This document shows positions 16,558-25,034 of a stretch of DNA of 42,376 nucleotides, one piece after another. Position 1 is the first letter of the stretch, and the number at the start of each line of letters is the position of its first letter. Origin of the DNA: CAUUCF01 sp045580225 (lineage in GTDB: Bacteria > Pseudomonadota > Gammaproteobacteria > UBA9339); the NCBI GenBank assembly GCA_045580225.1, contig JAZNNJ010000010.1, forward strand, positions 1 through 42,376. Direction: 5' to 3'. The translations under genes were made by a program, and so were the position numbers. Under the pieces are notes generated by a model. It did no database searches. It saw nothing but the letters and a program-made list of their open reading frames with translations, and was not told where the DNA came from.

Positions 16558-16566
16558 ATTATAACA
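16558..16566 (-). promoter_or_regulatory. Extended -10 promoter element for lpxB
   Basis: TGTTATAAT on the minus strand: a perfect TATAAT (16563-16558) with the TGn extension, 18 bases before the lpxB start. No good -35 is visible at 16 to 18 bases. Confidence 0.42.
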
Positions 16567-16587
16567 ACACATAAAAAATACAACATC

Positions 16588-16608
16588 AGAAACTCACAAC
16601 AAGTTTCT
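16588..16608. terminator. Hairpin between the barrel gene and lpxB
   Basis: AGAAACT (16588-16594), a seven-base loop, AGTTTCT (16602-16608). On the plus strand it runs into T4, but no plus-strand gene precedes it. On the minus strand, where it would end the barrel operon, the T-rich stretch comes only about ten bases later. Its role is uncertain. I see no gene in the rest of 16540-16768. Confidence 0.35.
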
Positions 16609-16768
16609 TTTTATTAACTAAATACTTGTTTACAATTCCTGCTCATCTACAACTTTCTAACAATGAAACGCTATCAACACAAAAACTTACTCTTTATAAG
16701 CATTTTAAACTACCTAATCATACGAAGATGTTGTTCACTATATCAATACCGTTAATCTATCACATAAT

Positions 16769-17428
16769 CTAATTAAAGTACCACCTTATCCCTCCCATCA
16801 TACCAGTACATCCGGCTCTACCATGCTTTGGAAATAAATGAAAGCAACTACAACGATGATAGTAACGAAAGATAAACTCTAATTTAGGATACTTAGGCAT
16901 GGCTAACCCTAAATCAATCACTAAATAATTCAATAAATGATTATACTCTTTAGCAGAAATTTCCAAATCATCACGATCAGTAGAAATCACTTTAGTATCA
17001 TAAGACAAACCTTCACCAACTCCTAATGAAGTAATTAAATATTTACGCCAAGGAAATCGATCAAACTTTCCAATAATATACAAATTAAATTCATTCGTAT
17101 GCTCTCTAAACTTCCAACTGTTCCTGAAAGTATAATTACCCGCTAGCTGCATTGAATTCAATATTGGACTAAATAAATTGGTCAAGATATGATCTTTAGA
17201 AAAAGTATAAGCAATTTCTCCAGTATAAACCACTTCTCCACCATCTCGCCAATTGCAATTCAGAACTACTTTATACCAACTATCTAAAGCAGTAACACCA
17301 CTACCCAACATCACAGAAAATTTTCCAAGACGTTGTTTTTCTCCACTATCTTGCCCAGCAAAAACCAAATTAAAAAACACTAGATTAAAAAATAAAATTA
17401 AATACAACAAATACTTAAATATTTTCAT
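16769..17428 (-). CDS. Outer-membrane beta-barrel protein, possibly PagL-like
   Basis: 219 residues with a clear signal peptide (MKIFKYLLYLILFFN, ending near LVFAG). The mature part alternates short amphipathic strands with polar turns (GEVVYTGEIAYTFSKD, QLAGNYTFRNSWKFRE, LEFIFRYYHRCSCF) and ends in aromatic residues (GGIRWYFN), as outer-membrane barrels do. The C-terminal YYHRCSCFHLFPKHGRAG block resembles the RIHHRS-type ending of small barrels annotated as lipid A 3-O-deacylase (PagL) relatives. I cannot confirm a catalytic His-Ser pair, so the enzyme call is only a suggestion. The ATG overlaps the tsaC stop (ATGA), so it is translationally coupled to the tsaC/mnmE operon and ends it. Confidence 0.7.
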   Translation of the reverse strand: MKIFKYLLYLILFFNLVFFNLVFAGQDSGEKQRLGKFSVMLGSGVTALDSWYKVVLNCNWRDGGEVVYTGEIAYTFSKDHILTNLFSPILNSMQLAGNYTFRNSWKFREHTNEFNLYIIGKFDRFPWRKYLITSLGVGEGLSYDTKVISTDRDDLEISAKEYNHLLNYLVIDLGLAMPKYPKLEFIFRYYHRCSCFHLFPKHGRAGCTGMMGGIRWYFN

Positions 17429-17976
17429 CTTCTTATTACTCTATCTTCTAAAAAATCTTTAATTACGGATGGTTTACCTGTACCTCCGGTATTTCCCAAC
17501 CAGCAACCATCAACACTCTTTAAAATTTCTTGATCTATTTCTTTAAATTCTACAGGAGCAGGATTACTCGTTAAATTAGCACTCGTCGAAACTAATGCTT
17601 TATTCCAATAAGGTTGTAATGACTTCATAAACGGATGCTGACACCGTCGTATAGCAACTTTTTCATAGTTACCTTTTATCCATTTAGGAACTAATTCTGT
17701 TGCCGGTAACAACCATGTAATAGCAGGATACGCCGTTAAACGTGAATAAATATCTTTTATCGGTAATTTAACTAGCGAAGTCGCCATATCCCAATTTTCC
17801 ACAATTAAAATTAATCCTTTATCCAAACTACGTCCTTTTATAAAACATAACCGCTTTACCGCATCTAAATCAAATGGATTACAACCTATCCCCCATACTC
17901 CTTCTGTGGGATAAAGTAAAACTTTACCTTTTTCCAGTAAAAAACCCGCTTCCTTACTAGAAACAATCTTTAACAT
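17425..17976 (-). CDS. tsaC: Threonylcarbamoyl-AMP synthase TsaC (YrdC/Sua5)
   Basis: Condenses threonine, bicarbonate and ATP into threonylcarbamoyl-AMP, the donor for t6A37 in tRNAs reading ANN codons. The chosen start, an ATG at 17976, gives 183 residues, close to the 190 of E. coli TsaC; a longer frame reaching 18039 would run into mnmE and add residues unlike the family. Motifs are LLYPTEGVWGIGCNPF, KGRSLDKGLILIVENWD, TWLLPATELVPKWIKG, VAIRRCQHPF and ALVSTSANLTSNP. The PTEGVWGIGC and STSANLT motifs are those of the standalone TsaC type; no Sua5 C-terminal domain is present. The start is one base after the mnmE stop. Confidence 0.93.
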   Translation of the reverse strand: MLKIVSSKEAGFLLEKGKVLLYPTEGVWGIGCNPFDLDAVKRLCFIKGRSLDKGLILIVENWDMATSLVKLPIKDIYSRLTAYPAITWLLPATELVPKWIKGNYEKVAIRRCQHPFMKSLQPYWNKALVSTSANLTSNPAPVEFKEIDQEILKSVDGCWLGNTGGTGKPSVIKDFLEDRVIRR

Positions 17977-17977
17977 C

Positions 17978-19288
17978 TTATTTTCCGATACAAAATTTAT
18001 TAAAAATTTGATCCAATAAATTATCGACAACCACTTCACCAGTAATAGTCATCAATTGCTTATGGGCTATAAATAATTCGTCAGCTATGACATCTAAAGG
18101 CATATCTTCCTTTATTTCACTAATGATATTTTTAGCTTCGTTTAACGCTTCCACATGTCTCTGTCTAGCGCTATATATATCGGCAACCTCATTTGTTTGT
18201 TGACTTAACACTTCAAATAAAAAATTCGTTCCTAAACGCTCTTTTATCGACAAATAGATATTTATCACTCCCTGTTCTTCAAACATCTTAGGAGCGTAAT
18301 TTAATAAATCAATCTTATTAAAAATTACTACTTTCTTAGCTTGTTTTGGAAATTCTGGTAACTCCGTAACGGGCTGATTAATATCTTGCAAATAAAAAAC
18401 AACATCTGCCACATTTAATATTTCCTTTGCACGTTTAATTCCTTCTTGTTCAACAAAATCATTGGTTTCCCTTAATCCAGCCGTATCTATCAAATGAACT
18501 AATGTTCCTTTAACATAAATAGTTTCTCTAAGTAAATCGCGAGTCGTTCCGGGATAACTGGTAACAATAGCACGATTCTCACCACATAAATAATTAAATA
18601 AACTAGATTTACCAACATTAGGTTTTCCCATAATAACAACATTAAGCCCTGATCGATTCAATACTCCTTGTTTAGCATTGCTTACTACTTGCGATAACTG
18701 TAAAAATAACTGCTCTTTAGATTTTTTTAAATCAAGCTTCAAACTCTGAATTTCTGATTCTTCAGAAAAATCCAAACTAGCCTCAACCAAACTCCTAATT
18801 TGTAAAAATTGTTCAGATAAATTCTTAATCACTTCTGAAAATTCTCCACGTAAAGAACGCAAAGCTCCTTTAACTGCATTAATATTTTCTGCATGAATTA
18901 AATCAGCTATTGACTCTGCTTGGACTAAATCAATTTTACCGTTTAAAAAAGCTCTACGAGAAAATTCTCCCGGTTCTGCTAAACGGATTCCTTCCCATGA
19001 TAACAAAGCATCCAAAATCCTTTCAATTACTAATAGCCCTCCATGACCCTGTAATTCTAAAACATGCTCGCCCGTAAAAGAATGAGGCGCCGAAAAATAC
19101 AAAGCCACCCCACAATCCAAAATTTGGCGATTTTTATCATAAAAATTACCCACATAAGCAACTCCAGGAGCCAATTTCTTGCCAATTACTCCTTGCATCA
19201 ACGATGGTACTTTTTCACCAGAAATTCTTACAATTCCAATGCCACCCATCCCTGGAGGAGTTGCTCTAGCAATAATTGTATCACTCAT
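17978..19288 (-). CDS. mnmE: tRNA modification GTPase MnmE
   Basis: With MnmG it adds carboxymethylaminomethyl (or aminomethyl) to U34 of tRNAs reading NNA/NNG codons. The 436 residues (E. coli 454) show the N-terminal tetrahydrofolate domain (ARATPPGMGGIGIVRISG, PHSFTGEHVLELQGHGG), a helical domain, and the G domain inserted near 220. G-domain motifs are G1 GKPNVGKSSL, G2 TTRD, G3 DTAGLR and G4 NKID. The essential C-terminal CIGK is present. The gap from yidC is five bases. This is the expected gammaproteobacterial place for mnmE, after yidC. Confidence 0.98.
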   Translation of the reverse strand: MSDTIIARATPPGMGGIGIVRISGEKVPSLMQGVIGKKLAPGVAYVGNFYDKNRQILDCGVALYFSAPHSFTGEHVLELQGHGGLLVIERILDALLSWEGIRLAEPGEFSRRAFLNGKIDLVQAESIADLIHAENINAVKGALRSLRGEFSEVIKNLSEQFLQIRSLVEASLDFSEESEIQSLKLDLKKSKEQLFLQLSQVVSNAKQGVLNRSGLNVVIMGKPNVGKSSLFNYLCGENRAIVTSYPGTTRDLLRETIYVKGTLVHLIDTAGLRETNDFVEQEGIKRAKEILNVADVVFYLQDINQPVTELPEFPKQAKKVVIFNKIDLLNYAPKMFEEQGVINIYLSIKERLGTNFLFEVLSQQTNEVADIYSARQRHVEALNEAKNIISEIKEDMPLDVIADELFIAHKQLMTITGEVVVDNLLDQIFNKFCIGK

Positions 19289-19293
19289 ATCCT

Positions 19294-20949
19294 CTATCTT
19301 CGCCTAATTTTCTCTTCTAAAGCCGTACGTTTTTCTTGCTCAATTTTACGGTTAATATACCATTGTTGAGTAATCGATAATAAATTATTAACTACCCAAT
19401 ACAAAACTAAACCCGATGGAAACTTAATAAACAAAGCTGTAAAAAATACTGGCATCAACATCATAACTTTTGCTTGAGCTGGATCAGAAGAAGTCGGAGA
19501 AAGTCTTTGTTGCAAAAACATTGTTGCTCCCATAATAATTGGCAAGATATAATACGGATCCTGAACCGACAAATCCTGAATCCACCCCAAAAAAGGAGCT
19601 TGTCTCAATTCTACTGCGCCAATTAAAACATAATATAATGCAATAAAAAAAGGAATCTGAATTAACATTGGCAAACAACCACCAAAATTCAATGGATTCA
19701 TCCCTTCTTTTTTATATAAATCCATCATTGCTTGCTGCATCTTTAATTTATCATCACCATACCTAGATTTTATTTCTTCCATTTTAGGCATTATTTCTTT
19801 CATTTTGGCCATAGCACGGCAACTACTTTCAGATAACTTATAAAACACTAATTTTATCAAAATAGTAACCAAAATGATCGCCACTCCCCAATTTTTAACC
19901 AAAATATGACACACAGTTAACAATTTAAATAAACCTATCGATATAATCCATAACCATCCATAATCCGCTGTTCTATCTAAACCTTTAGCCAAATTAGCTA
20001 GATTTTTAGTTAACTCTGGACCAGTATAAAAAGTTAATGAAGTTTCATAACTATCACCGGATTTCAACGTAATTAATTCACTATGTAAACCAATCGTATA
20101 TTCACGATCTTTAGCTAATCCATAATAATGATATTTTTCTTGATTATCAGGGATCCAAACATTTATAAAATAACGCTGTTGCATTGCCAACCATCCTCCT
20201 TGGATTTCGCGTAATCTCCCCCCATTCTTACTGATTTTCTCTAATTGACTAAACGAAATTTTTTCGTAAGGTTTCTCTGCGCTAGAAATAGCAGCACCAG
20301 TATAAGTATTAAAACTAAATAAACCTTTCGATACTTGAGGAACTACCCTTTCAATTTCAGCATAAAATTTTCCTTGCCAAATACCATTTGTATTATTTAT
20401 TACTTGGTTAGATATTGAAAAATCATAATGTCCCTTTTTAAAGACGAAAGTCCTTAAAAATTCCACGCCTGAATTTGACACACCTTTTAACCTTACCTCT
20501 AAAGTGTCACCAGTTAAATCATAAGTTTCTTGATCTGAAGTATAATTAACTGTTTCATAAGATGATTTCTGATCCGCATTAACAACATCCAAAAAACCAC
20601 TACGCGCTAGATATTCCTCACTAGTCTGTTGACTTAATAGCTTAACTAAAGTTTTGTCTTTTAAACTTACCGAATAATTCTTTAAAACAGATTCAACAAT
20701 AGATCCACCATTCAGATCTATTGTCAACTCAAATAAATCTGTATTTACCTTAATTACTTTAGGATGGTTAGCAACCAATTTTGGCAATGTACCAAACTTA
20801 TTAGTTAAACTATCATGGTTTTGAACATCTGCAGCTAAAGACACCGCAGCATCTTCAGATTTTGCATAATGCTCTTTCTGCCATGATGTCCAAAGTGAAC
20901 ATATTAACATTCCTAATAACAAATAAAGCCAAAATCTTTTATCTCTCAT
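19294..20949 (-). CDS. yidC: Membrane protein insertase YidC
   Basis: Inserts and folds inner-membrane proteins, alone or with SecYEG. The 551 residues compare with 548 in E. coli. The first membrane segment is at residues 6-21 (FWLYLLLGMLICSLW) and a large periplasmic beta domain follows (about 50-330). The conserved five-helix core includes HILVKNWGVAIILVTILIKL with its groove region, the cytoplasmic hairpin KEIMPKMEEIKSRYGDDKLK, NFGGCLPMLIQIPFFIALYY and YWVVNNLLSITQQWYINRK. The C-terminal tail is basic, as in ribosome-binding YidC proteins. Its start overlaps the end of yidD by 11 bases. Confidence 0.98.
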   Translation of the reverse strand: MRDKRFWLYLLLGMLICSLWTSWQKEHYAKSEDAAVSLAADVQNHDSLTNKFGTLPKLVANHPKVIKVNTDLFELTIDLNGGSIVESVLKNYSVSLKDKTLVKLLSQQTSEEYLARSGFLDVVNADQKSSYETVNYTSDQETYDLTGDTLEVRLKGVSNSGVEFLRTFVFKKGHYDFSISNQVINNTNGIWQGKFYAEIERVVPQVSKGLFSFNTYTGAAISSAEKPYEKISFSQLEKISKNGGRLREIQGGWLAMQQRYFINVWIPDNQEKYHYYGLAKDREYTIGLHSELITLKSGDSYETSLTFYTGPELTKNLANLAKGLDRTADYGWLWIISIGLFKLLTVCHILVKNWGVAIILVTILIKLVFYKLSESSCRAMAKMKEIMPKMEEIKSRYGDDKLKMQQAMMDLYKKEGMNPLNFGGCLPMLIQIPFFIALYYVLIGAVELRQAPFLGWIQDLSVQDPYYILPIIMGATMFLQQRLSPTSSDPAQAKVMMLMPVFFTALFIKFPSGLVLYWVVNNLLSITQQWYINRKIEQEKRTALEEKIRRR

Positions 20950-21184
20950 CTCGATTTTCCTCTTTTAATTCTGGTACCATATCAAACCAGTCACCCTTGT
21001 AACCAGGATGACATTTACTTAATCGTTTAAAACCTAAACAAATACCCTTAAATATCCCAAAGCGATCTATAGCTAAAATAAAATATTCTGAACAAGTGGG
21101 AATAAAACGGCATTGTCCTTTAAAAGAAGGACTAATTTTTTGATATATTTTAATTACTTGTAGCAACCAATAACGCATAAGCAT
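20939..21184 (-). CDS. yidD: Membrane protein insertion efficiency factor YidD
   Basis: Small inner-membrane-associated protein that helps YidC-dependent insertion. The 81 residues carry the family's core IKIYQKISPSF, CRFIPTCSEYFILAIDRFG with its two conserved Cys, and RLSKCHPGYKGDWFDMVPE. Two ATG starts are possible, at 21184 and 21178; the first fits a purine-rich stretch upstream slightly better. It overlaps rnpA upstream by 35 bases and yidC downstream, the tight packing usual for this cluster. Confidence 0.96.
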   Translation of the reverse strand: MLMRYWLLQVIKIYQKISPSFKGQCRFIPTCSEYFILAIDRFGIFKGICLGFKRLSKCHPGYKGDWFDMVPELKEENRDER

Positions 21185-21497
21185 CTAATAACTGCCCCAA
21201 CATTAGCCTCCATTCCCGTTTCTGATTTCTTTTAAAAGGACTATGTACCTTGATCAAAATATCAATCCCGCACTGTTTTACCTTATGCTCACGAAAAACA
21301 TCCCGAATTAAGCGCTTTAAACAATTACGATCACTTGATAATTTCACCCATTTTTTAGGCACACACCAACCAATTCGTCCATACCCACACGAATTAAACT
21401 TCCAAAAACTTTTCAAATAAAGATTACTTACCCCTAATATCCCGCAAAACTTCCTGTGCAGAAGCAAACGATTACTAAAGGTAAAAATATTACGCAC
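21150..21497 (-). CDS. rnpA: Ribonuclease P protein component
   Basis: Protein subunit that helps the RNase P RNA bind pre-tRNA leaders. The 115 residues include the RNR-type motif SSDRNCLKRLIRDVFREH, which contacts the RNA, and WCVPKKWVKLSS just before it. The N-terminus (RNIFTFSNRLLLHRKF) differs from most families, which have LTxxxxFxxVF, so that part has diverged. The start is a GTG at 21497 that overlaps the last eight bases of rpmH, as in other bacteria where the two are coupled. No ATG lies in frame nearby. Confidence 0.93.
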   Translation of the reverse strand: MRNIFTFSNRLLLHRKFCGILGVSNLYLKSFWKFNSCGYGRIGWCVPKKWVKLSSDRNCLKRLIRDVFREHKVKQCGIDILIKVHSPFKRNQKREWRLMLGQLLDAYALLVATSN

Positions 21498-21624
21498 TTA
21501 ATCGTTTACGCCCTTTAGCGCGTCGTCGCTTTAAAACCAAACGACCATTTTTAGTCGCCATCCTAGCACGAAAACCGTGAACTCGTGCTCTTTTTATTAA
21601 ACTCGGTTGAAACGTTCTTTTCAT
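21490..21624 (-). CDS. rpmH: 50S ribosomal protein L34
   Basis: A 44-residue basic protein of the large subunit: it starts MKRTFQPSLIKRARVHGFRA and continues RMATKNGRLVLKRRRAKGRK to RLSA. This is almost the textbook L34 sequence. It heads the rpmH-rnpA-yidD-yidC-mnmE-tsaC string. In many gammaproteobacteria dnaA and the origin lie just upstream; here glf ends 75 bases upstream instead. A good sigma70 promoter lies in that gap. Confidence 0.98.
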   Translation of the reverse strand: MKRTFQPSLIKRARVHGFRARMATKNGRLVLKRRRAKGRKRLSA

Positions 21625-21650
21625 ATAAAACACCTAATAAATCTGAAAGC

Positions 21651-21679
21651 AAATTAACATGCACTTACCAACTTGTCAA
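21651..21679 (-). promoter_or_regulatory. Promoter of the rpmH-rnpA-yidD-yidC-mnmE operon
   Basis: On the minus strand TTGACA (21679-21674), exactly 17 bases, TAATTT (21656-21651), 26 bases before the rpmH start. Confidence 0.6.
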
Positions 21680-21699
21680 CTGATGTTATTCTTAAACAA

Positions 21700-22806
21700 T
21701 CAAGCAATAGAACAATAAAGATCCATAGCTCTACGTACCGTTTGATCCAAATTATAATAACGATAATCACCCAATCTCCCTAAAAAATAAATATTGGGTA
21801 AGCTACTAACTTTATCTAGATAATTTTGATACAATCGATGATTATCAGAGCTAACAATCGGATAGTAACGTTCATTTTTACCTATCTCAAAAGCAGTAGA
21901 ATACTCTTTAGCTATAATAGTAACCGATGATCTATTTTGTAGATAATATTTATACTCATGAATTCTAGTAAAATCATAATTATTAGGATAATTAATAACC
22001 GCATTTTCTTGATAAAACTCTATAGGATGAGTCTCCCACTTGAAACTTAAACTACGATAAGGCAACTTGCCTAATTGATAATCAAAAAATTCGTCAATAG
22101 AACCCGTGTAAAAAATCCTATCAAACCATTGTTGCTTCATTTGATCATAGGAACAATTTAAATTAATATGAATCTTAGGATGGTTTAACATGTTTTTTAT
22201 CAAGTTTGTAAAACCATTTAAAGGAATCCCTTGATATTTATCATAAAAATAACGCGGATCTCTGCTTAAATAAACTGGAACCCTTGCCATTACCGATTTG
22301 TCCAGCTGTTCTGGTCCTATCCCCCACTGCTTACGAGAATAGTTTAAAAATACTTGCTGGAAAATATAATCTGATAAAAATTTTAACTCCGGAATATTTA
22401 ACTTCTGAAACTCCGAAATGGATACTTTAGTTTGATAAACAAAATTATCTAGCAATAAAACTTCTAATTTTTTAGCTAATCCTTCTGGAAATACCTGATA
22501 CAAAGAATCGAAGTTAAAAGGAATATTTATCGTTTTGCCTTCAATTAAGCCTAAAACCCGATGTTGGTAAGTATTAAAATCGGAAAAACGCTCTAAAAAA
22601 CTCCAAACCTCTTGATCATCTGTATGAAAAATATGTGAACCATACTGCTGTACCATGATACCATTTTTATCAAAGTAATCATAACTATTACCAGCAATAT
22701 GACTTCTACGATCGATAACTAAAACTTCTTCATTGCTATTTTCTGCCAATAAACGCGCAATAGTCGCACCTGAAAAACCAGCTCCCACTACTAAATTTCT
22801 TTTCAT
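21700..22806 (-). CDS. glf: UDP-galactopyranose mutase
   Basis: FAD enzyme that converts UDP-galactopyranose to UDP-galactofuranose, the donor for galactofuranose in O antigen or capsule. The 368 residues match the family (E. coli Glf 367). Seen are the FAD-binding NLVVGAGFSGATIARLLAE, IAGNSYDYFDKNG, QYGSHIFHTDDQEVW, KQWGIGPEQLDKSV, YTGSIDEFFDY and the C-terminal LGRLGDYRYYNLDQTVRRA. It lies 12 bases after a capsule-type transferase and is the last gene of the long run starting at 28776. Galactofuranose is absent from animals, so it marks a distinctive surface sugar. No galactofuranosyltransferase is recognisable in the window. Confidence 0.96.
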   Translation of the reverse strand: MKRNLVVGAGFSGATIARLLAENSNEEVLVIDRRSHIAGNSYDYFDKNGIMVQQYGSHIFHTDDQEVWSFLERFSDFNTYQHRVLGLIEGKTINIPFNFDSLYQVFPEGLAKKLEVLLLDNFVYQTKVSISEFQKLNIPELKFLSDYIFQQVFLNYSRKQWGIGPEQLDKSVMARVPVYLSRDPRYFYDKYQGIPLNGFTNLIKNMLNHPKIHINLNCSYDQMKQQWFDRIFYTGSIDEFFDYQLGKLPYRSLSFKWETHPIEFYQENAVINYPNNYDFTRIHEYKYYLQNRSSVTIIAKEYSTAFEIGKNERYYPIVSSDNHRLYQNYLDKVSSLPNIYFLGRLGDYRYYNLDQTVRRAMDLYCSIA

Positions 22807-22818
22807 ATTTTCTCTTTA

Positions 22819-23715
22819 TTAAAAATTACTTTTACCGAATAAAAACTCATAAAAAGTACCTTTCAAATTTTTATCTTTATTCCAGCCTAACACTTTAGGT
22901 TTATAAGATAATTTATGAATAGTACTAATTAATTTTAACTGATTCCAACGTTCTTTTGTATATGGATTCAACAATTCCCATTGCAATCTTTCTACAGGAA
23001 TAAAACTAAAAAAAGGCATATTTTTTATACAATCTCTTCCTATATTAGTGTGAGTTAACATTGTTAAAAGATGCAGAAACCAAAAATAATTTAAAGTAAA
23101 TTGATTGTTTTTCCAATACGCATCAATAGAAGCAACTAACATCTCAAAAATTGGATGATGTGGAATTGAACGTAAACAATAACTAGCCAAGTTTAAACCA
23201 TCTAAATCTTCCAATTCACGAGCCTGAAACCAAAATAGTGGAGATTTTGTTAACCAATCCGGCAAATAAGAAGTCAAATAAATTGTAGCATCTAACCAGA
23301 TACCTCCATGTTCCTTAAGAAGATAAGCCCTAACTACATCAGAAAAACCCGCTGGTTTTATCTTCCCTCGTTTTAAATAATCAAAATAAAAACCAGGCAA
23401 GTTAATATAATGCTCTAATGACGAAAAATTCAATAACTTTCTTTTCGGATAATAGTTAGCTACACTATCCAAACACCCTCGTACTAAAATAGGAATATTT
23501 TGTCCTTCCCAATACTGCCAAATTAATAATTTATCATCATTATCAAAAGAATCTTTAAACGACACATTTGTCCGTAAATAAGCTTTTAATTGACTTTTCG
23601 CCCAATTAGCTTTATAAATTCTCCTAACTTTCTTATTAACTATACCAACTTCAAGCAAAGTTTTTATTAACCAATTTTTACTCTGCCGCAGAAAACTATT
23701 AAGTTCTATTAACAC
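22819..23715 (-). CDS. Capsular-polysaccharide-type glycosyltransferase (GT32-like)
   Basis: 298 residues of the Caps_synth / GT32-like group. The catalytic domain shows LLIWQYWEGQNIPILVRGCL near residue 65, GFSDVVRAYLLKEHGGIWLD (the region containing the metal site, here ending LDAT) and the following YLTSYLPDWL. Such enzymes add a sugar from a nucleotide donor to an LPS or capsule precursor at the cytoplasmic face. Donor and acceptor are unknown; the neighbouring glf makes UDP-galactofuranose a candidate donor by context only. Its ATG overlaps the radA stop by seven bases, so a surface gene has been placed directly in line with a repair gene. Confidence 0.85.
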   Translation of the reverse strand: MLIELNSFLRQSKNWLIKTLLEVGIVNKKVRRIYKANWAKSQLKAYLRTNVSFKDSFDNDDKLLIWQYWEGQNIPILVRGCLDSVANYYPKRKLLNFSSLEHYINLPGFYFDYLKRGKIKPAGFSDVVRAYLLKEHGGIWLDATIYLTSYLPDWLTKSPLFWFQARELEDLDGLNLASYCLRSIPHHPIFEMLVASIDAYWKNNQFTLNYFWFLHLLTMLTHTNIGRDCIKNMPFFSFIPVERLQWELLNPYTKERWNQLKLISTIHKLSYKPKVLGWNKDKNLKGTFYEFLFGKSNF

Positions 23716-25034
23716 ATTACCTCTAAAGCTGATTTTAGATTATTAACCCCTATGATTTCGACATCAAGCTCTTTTCTTTTAGGAACGTTTCCTTCAGGAA
23801 CAATCAATCTAGTAAAATTATGCTGTTTAGCTATTTTTATCCGTTCTTGTCCATTATAAACCGGACGAATTTCTCCACCCAAACCAATTTCTCCAAAACT
23901 AGCCAAATTTTCTGGCAAAACACGATTTTTTAAAGAAGAAAAAACTGCTAAAATTAAAGATAAGTCTGCTGCAGTCTCTAAAATTTTAATACCACCAACA
24001 ACATTAATATAAATATCTCGATTATAAGTATGAATACTTCCATGTCGATTTAATACCGCCAGCAACATTCCCAAACGATTAACATCGTAACCTACCGTTG
24101 TCCGCCGCGGATTAGGCAAAAAACTTTCATCTACAAGAGCCTGCATTTCTACCAAAATGGGCCTAGTACCCTCCATACTAACAGTAATACTACTACCAGG
24201 CATTGGATTAGCACGATTAGTCAAAAAAATAGCCGAAGGATTATTAACTTCTTTTAATCCAATATCAGTCATGGCAAAAATACCCATTTCATTAACAGCT
24301 CCAAAACGATTTTTAACACAACGCAATAACCGATACCTAGATTGATCTCCTCCTTCAAAATAAAGTACACAGTCCACCATATGTTCTAAAATTTTTGGCC
24401 CTGCAATTGTACCCTCTTTAGTAACATGCCCAACAATAATAATCGAAACTTGATTACGCTTACCGTACTGAATTAAAGCAGCAGTAACCTCTTTTAATTG
24501 GCTAATGCCTCCTGGAGATGACTCTACTTTCTCACAAAACATTGTTTGAATTGAATCAATAACTAATATTTCAGGTTTTAATTGATCTACAGTTAATAAA
24601 ATTTTTTCTATAACTATTTCTGCCAACAAATACAAATTAGATAAAGCTAATCCTAACCTCTTACCTCGTAAAGCAACTTGCTCTAAAGACTCTTCACCAG
24701 TAACATAAAGGACTTTTTTAGTATTACTTAAATTACCCAACATTTGCATTAACAAAGTAGACTTTCCAATGCCAGGTTCTCCTCCAACTAAAATTACCGA
24801 ACCCAATACCAAACCACCACCCAACACCCGATCTAATTCTCGGATATCCGTGGAAGTTCTCGCCTTTTCTGTCAAAACAATTTCTGCCAATCTACTTACT
24901 TTAGAAGGAATATTCTTATCATCTGATAAAATATGATCTATTGAGTTCCAAACCCCACATCCTTCGCATTTACCAACCCATCTCGCATAAGTAACACCAC
25001 AATTTTTGCAAACATAACCCGTTTTTTCTTTCAT
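23709..25034 (-). CDS. radA: DNA repair protein RadA
   Basis: RecA-like DnaB-type helicase that extends recombination intermediates in repair and transformation. Domains in order: the N-terminal zinc finger CKNCGVTYARWVGKCEGCGV, the Walker A GGEPGIGKSTLLMQML near residue 83, Walker B region EILVIDSIQTMF, the RadA-specific KNRFG, and the C-terminal Lon-protease-like domain without its active site (about residues 270-441). The 441-residue length is normal (E. coli 460). It overlaps rlpA by four bases (ATGA) and the glycosyltransferase by seven. With dprA and pilT it is the third gene here with a possible part in natural transformation, though RadA is also a housekeeping protein. Confidence 0.97.
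   Translation of the reverse strand: MKEKTGYVCKNCGVTYARWVGKCEGCGVWNSIDHILSDDKNIPSKVSRLAEIVLTEKARTSTDIRELDRVLGGGLVLGSVILVGGEPGIGKSTLLMQMLGNLSNTKKVLYVTGEESLEQVALRGKRLGLALSNLYLLAEIVIEKILLTVDQLKPEILVIDSIQTMFCEKVESSPGGISQLKEVTAALIQYGKRNQVSIIIVGHVTKEGTIAGPKILEHMVDCVLYFEGGDQSRYRLLRCVKNRFGAVNEMGIFAMTDIGLKEVNNPSAIFLTNRANPMPGSSITVSMEGTRPILVEMQALVDESFLPNPRRTTVGYDVNRLGMLLAVLNRHGSIHTYNRDIYINVVGGIKILETAADLSLILAVFSSLKNRVLPENLASFGEIGLGGEIRPVYNGQERIKIAKQHNFTRLIVPEGNVPKRKELDVEIIGVNNLKSALEVMC

Noticed and set aside
21625..21700. Possible replication origin beside rpmH
   Set aside because: Only 75 bases are available, filled by a promoter, with no DnaA boxes and no dnaA neighbour.
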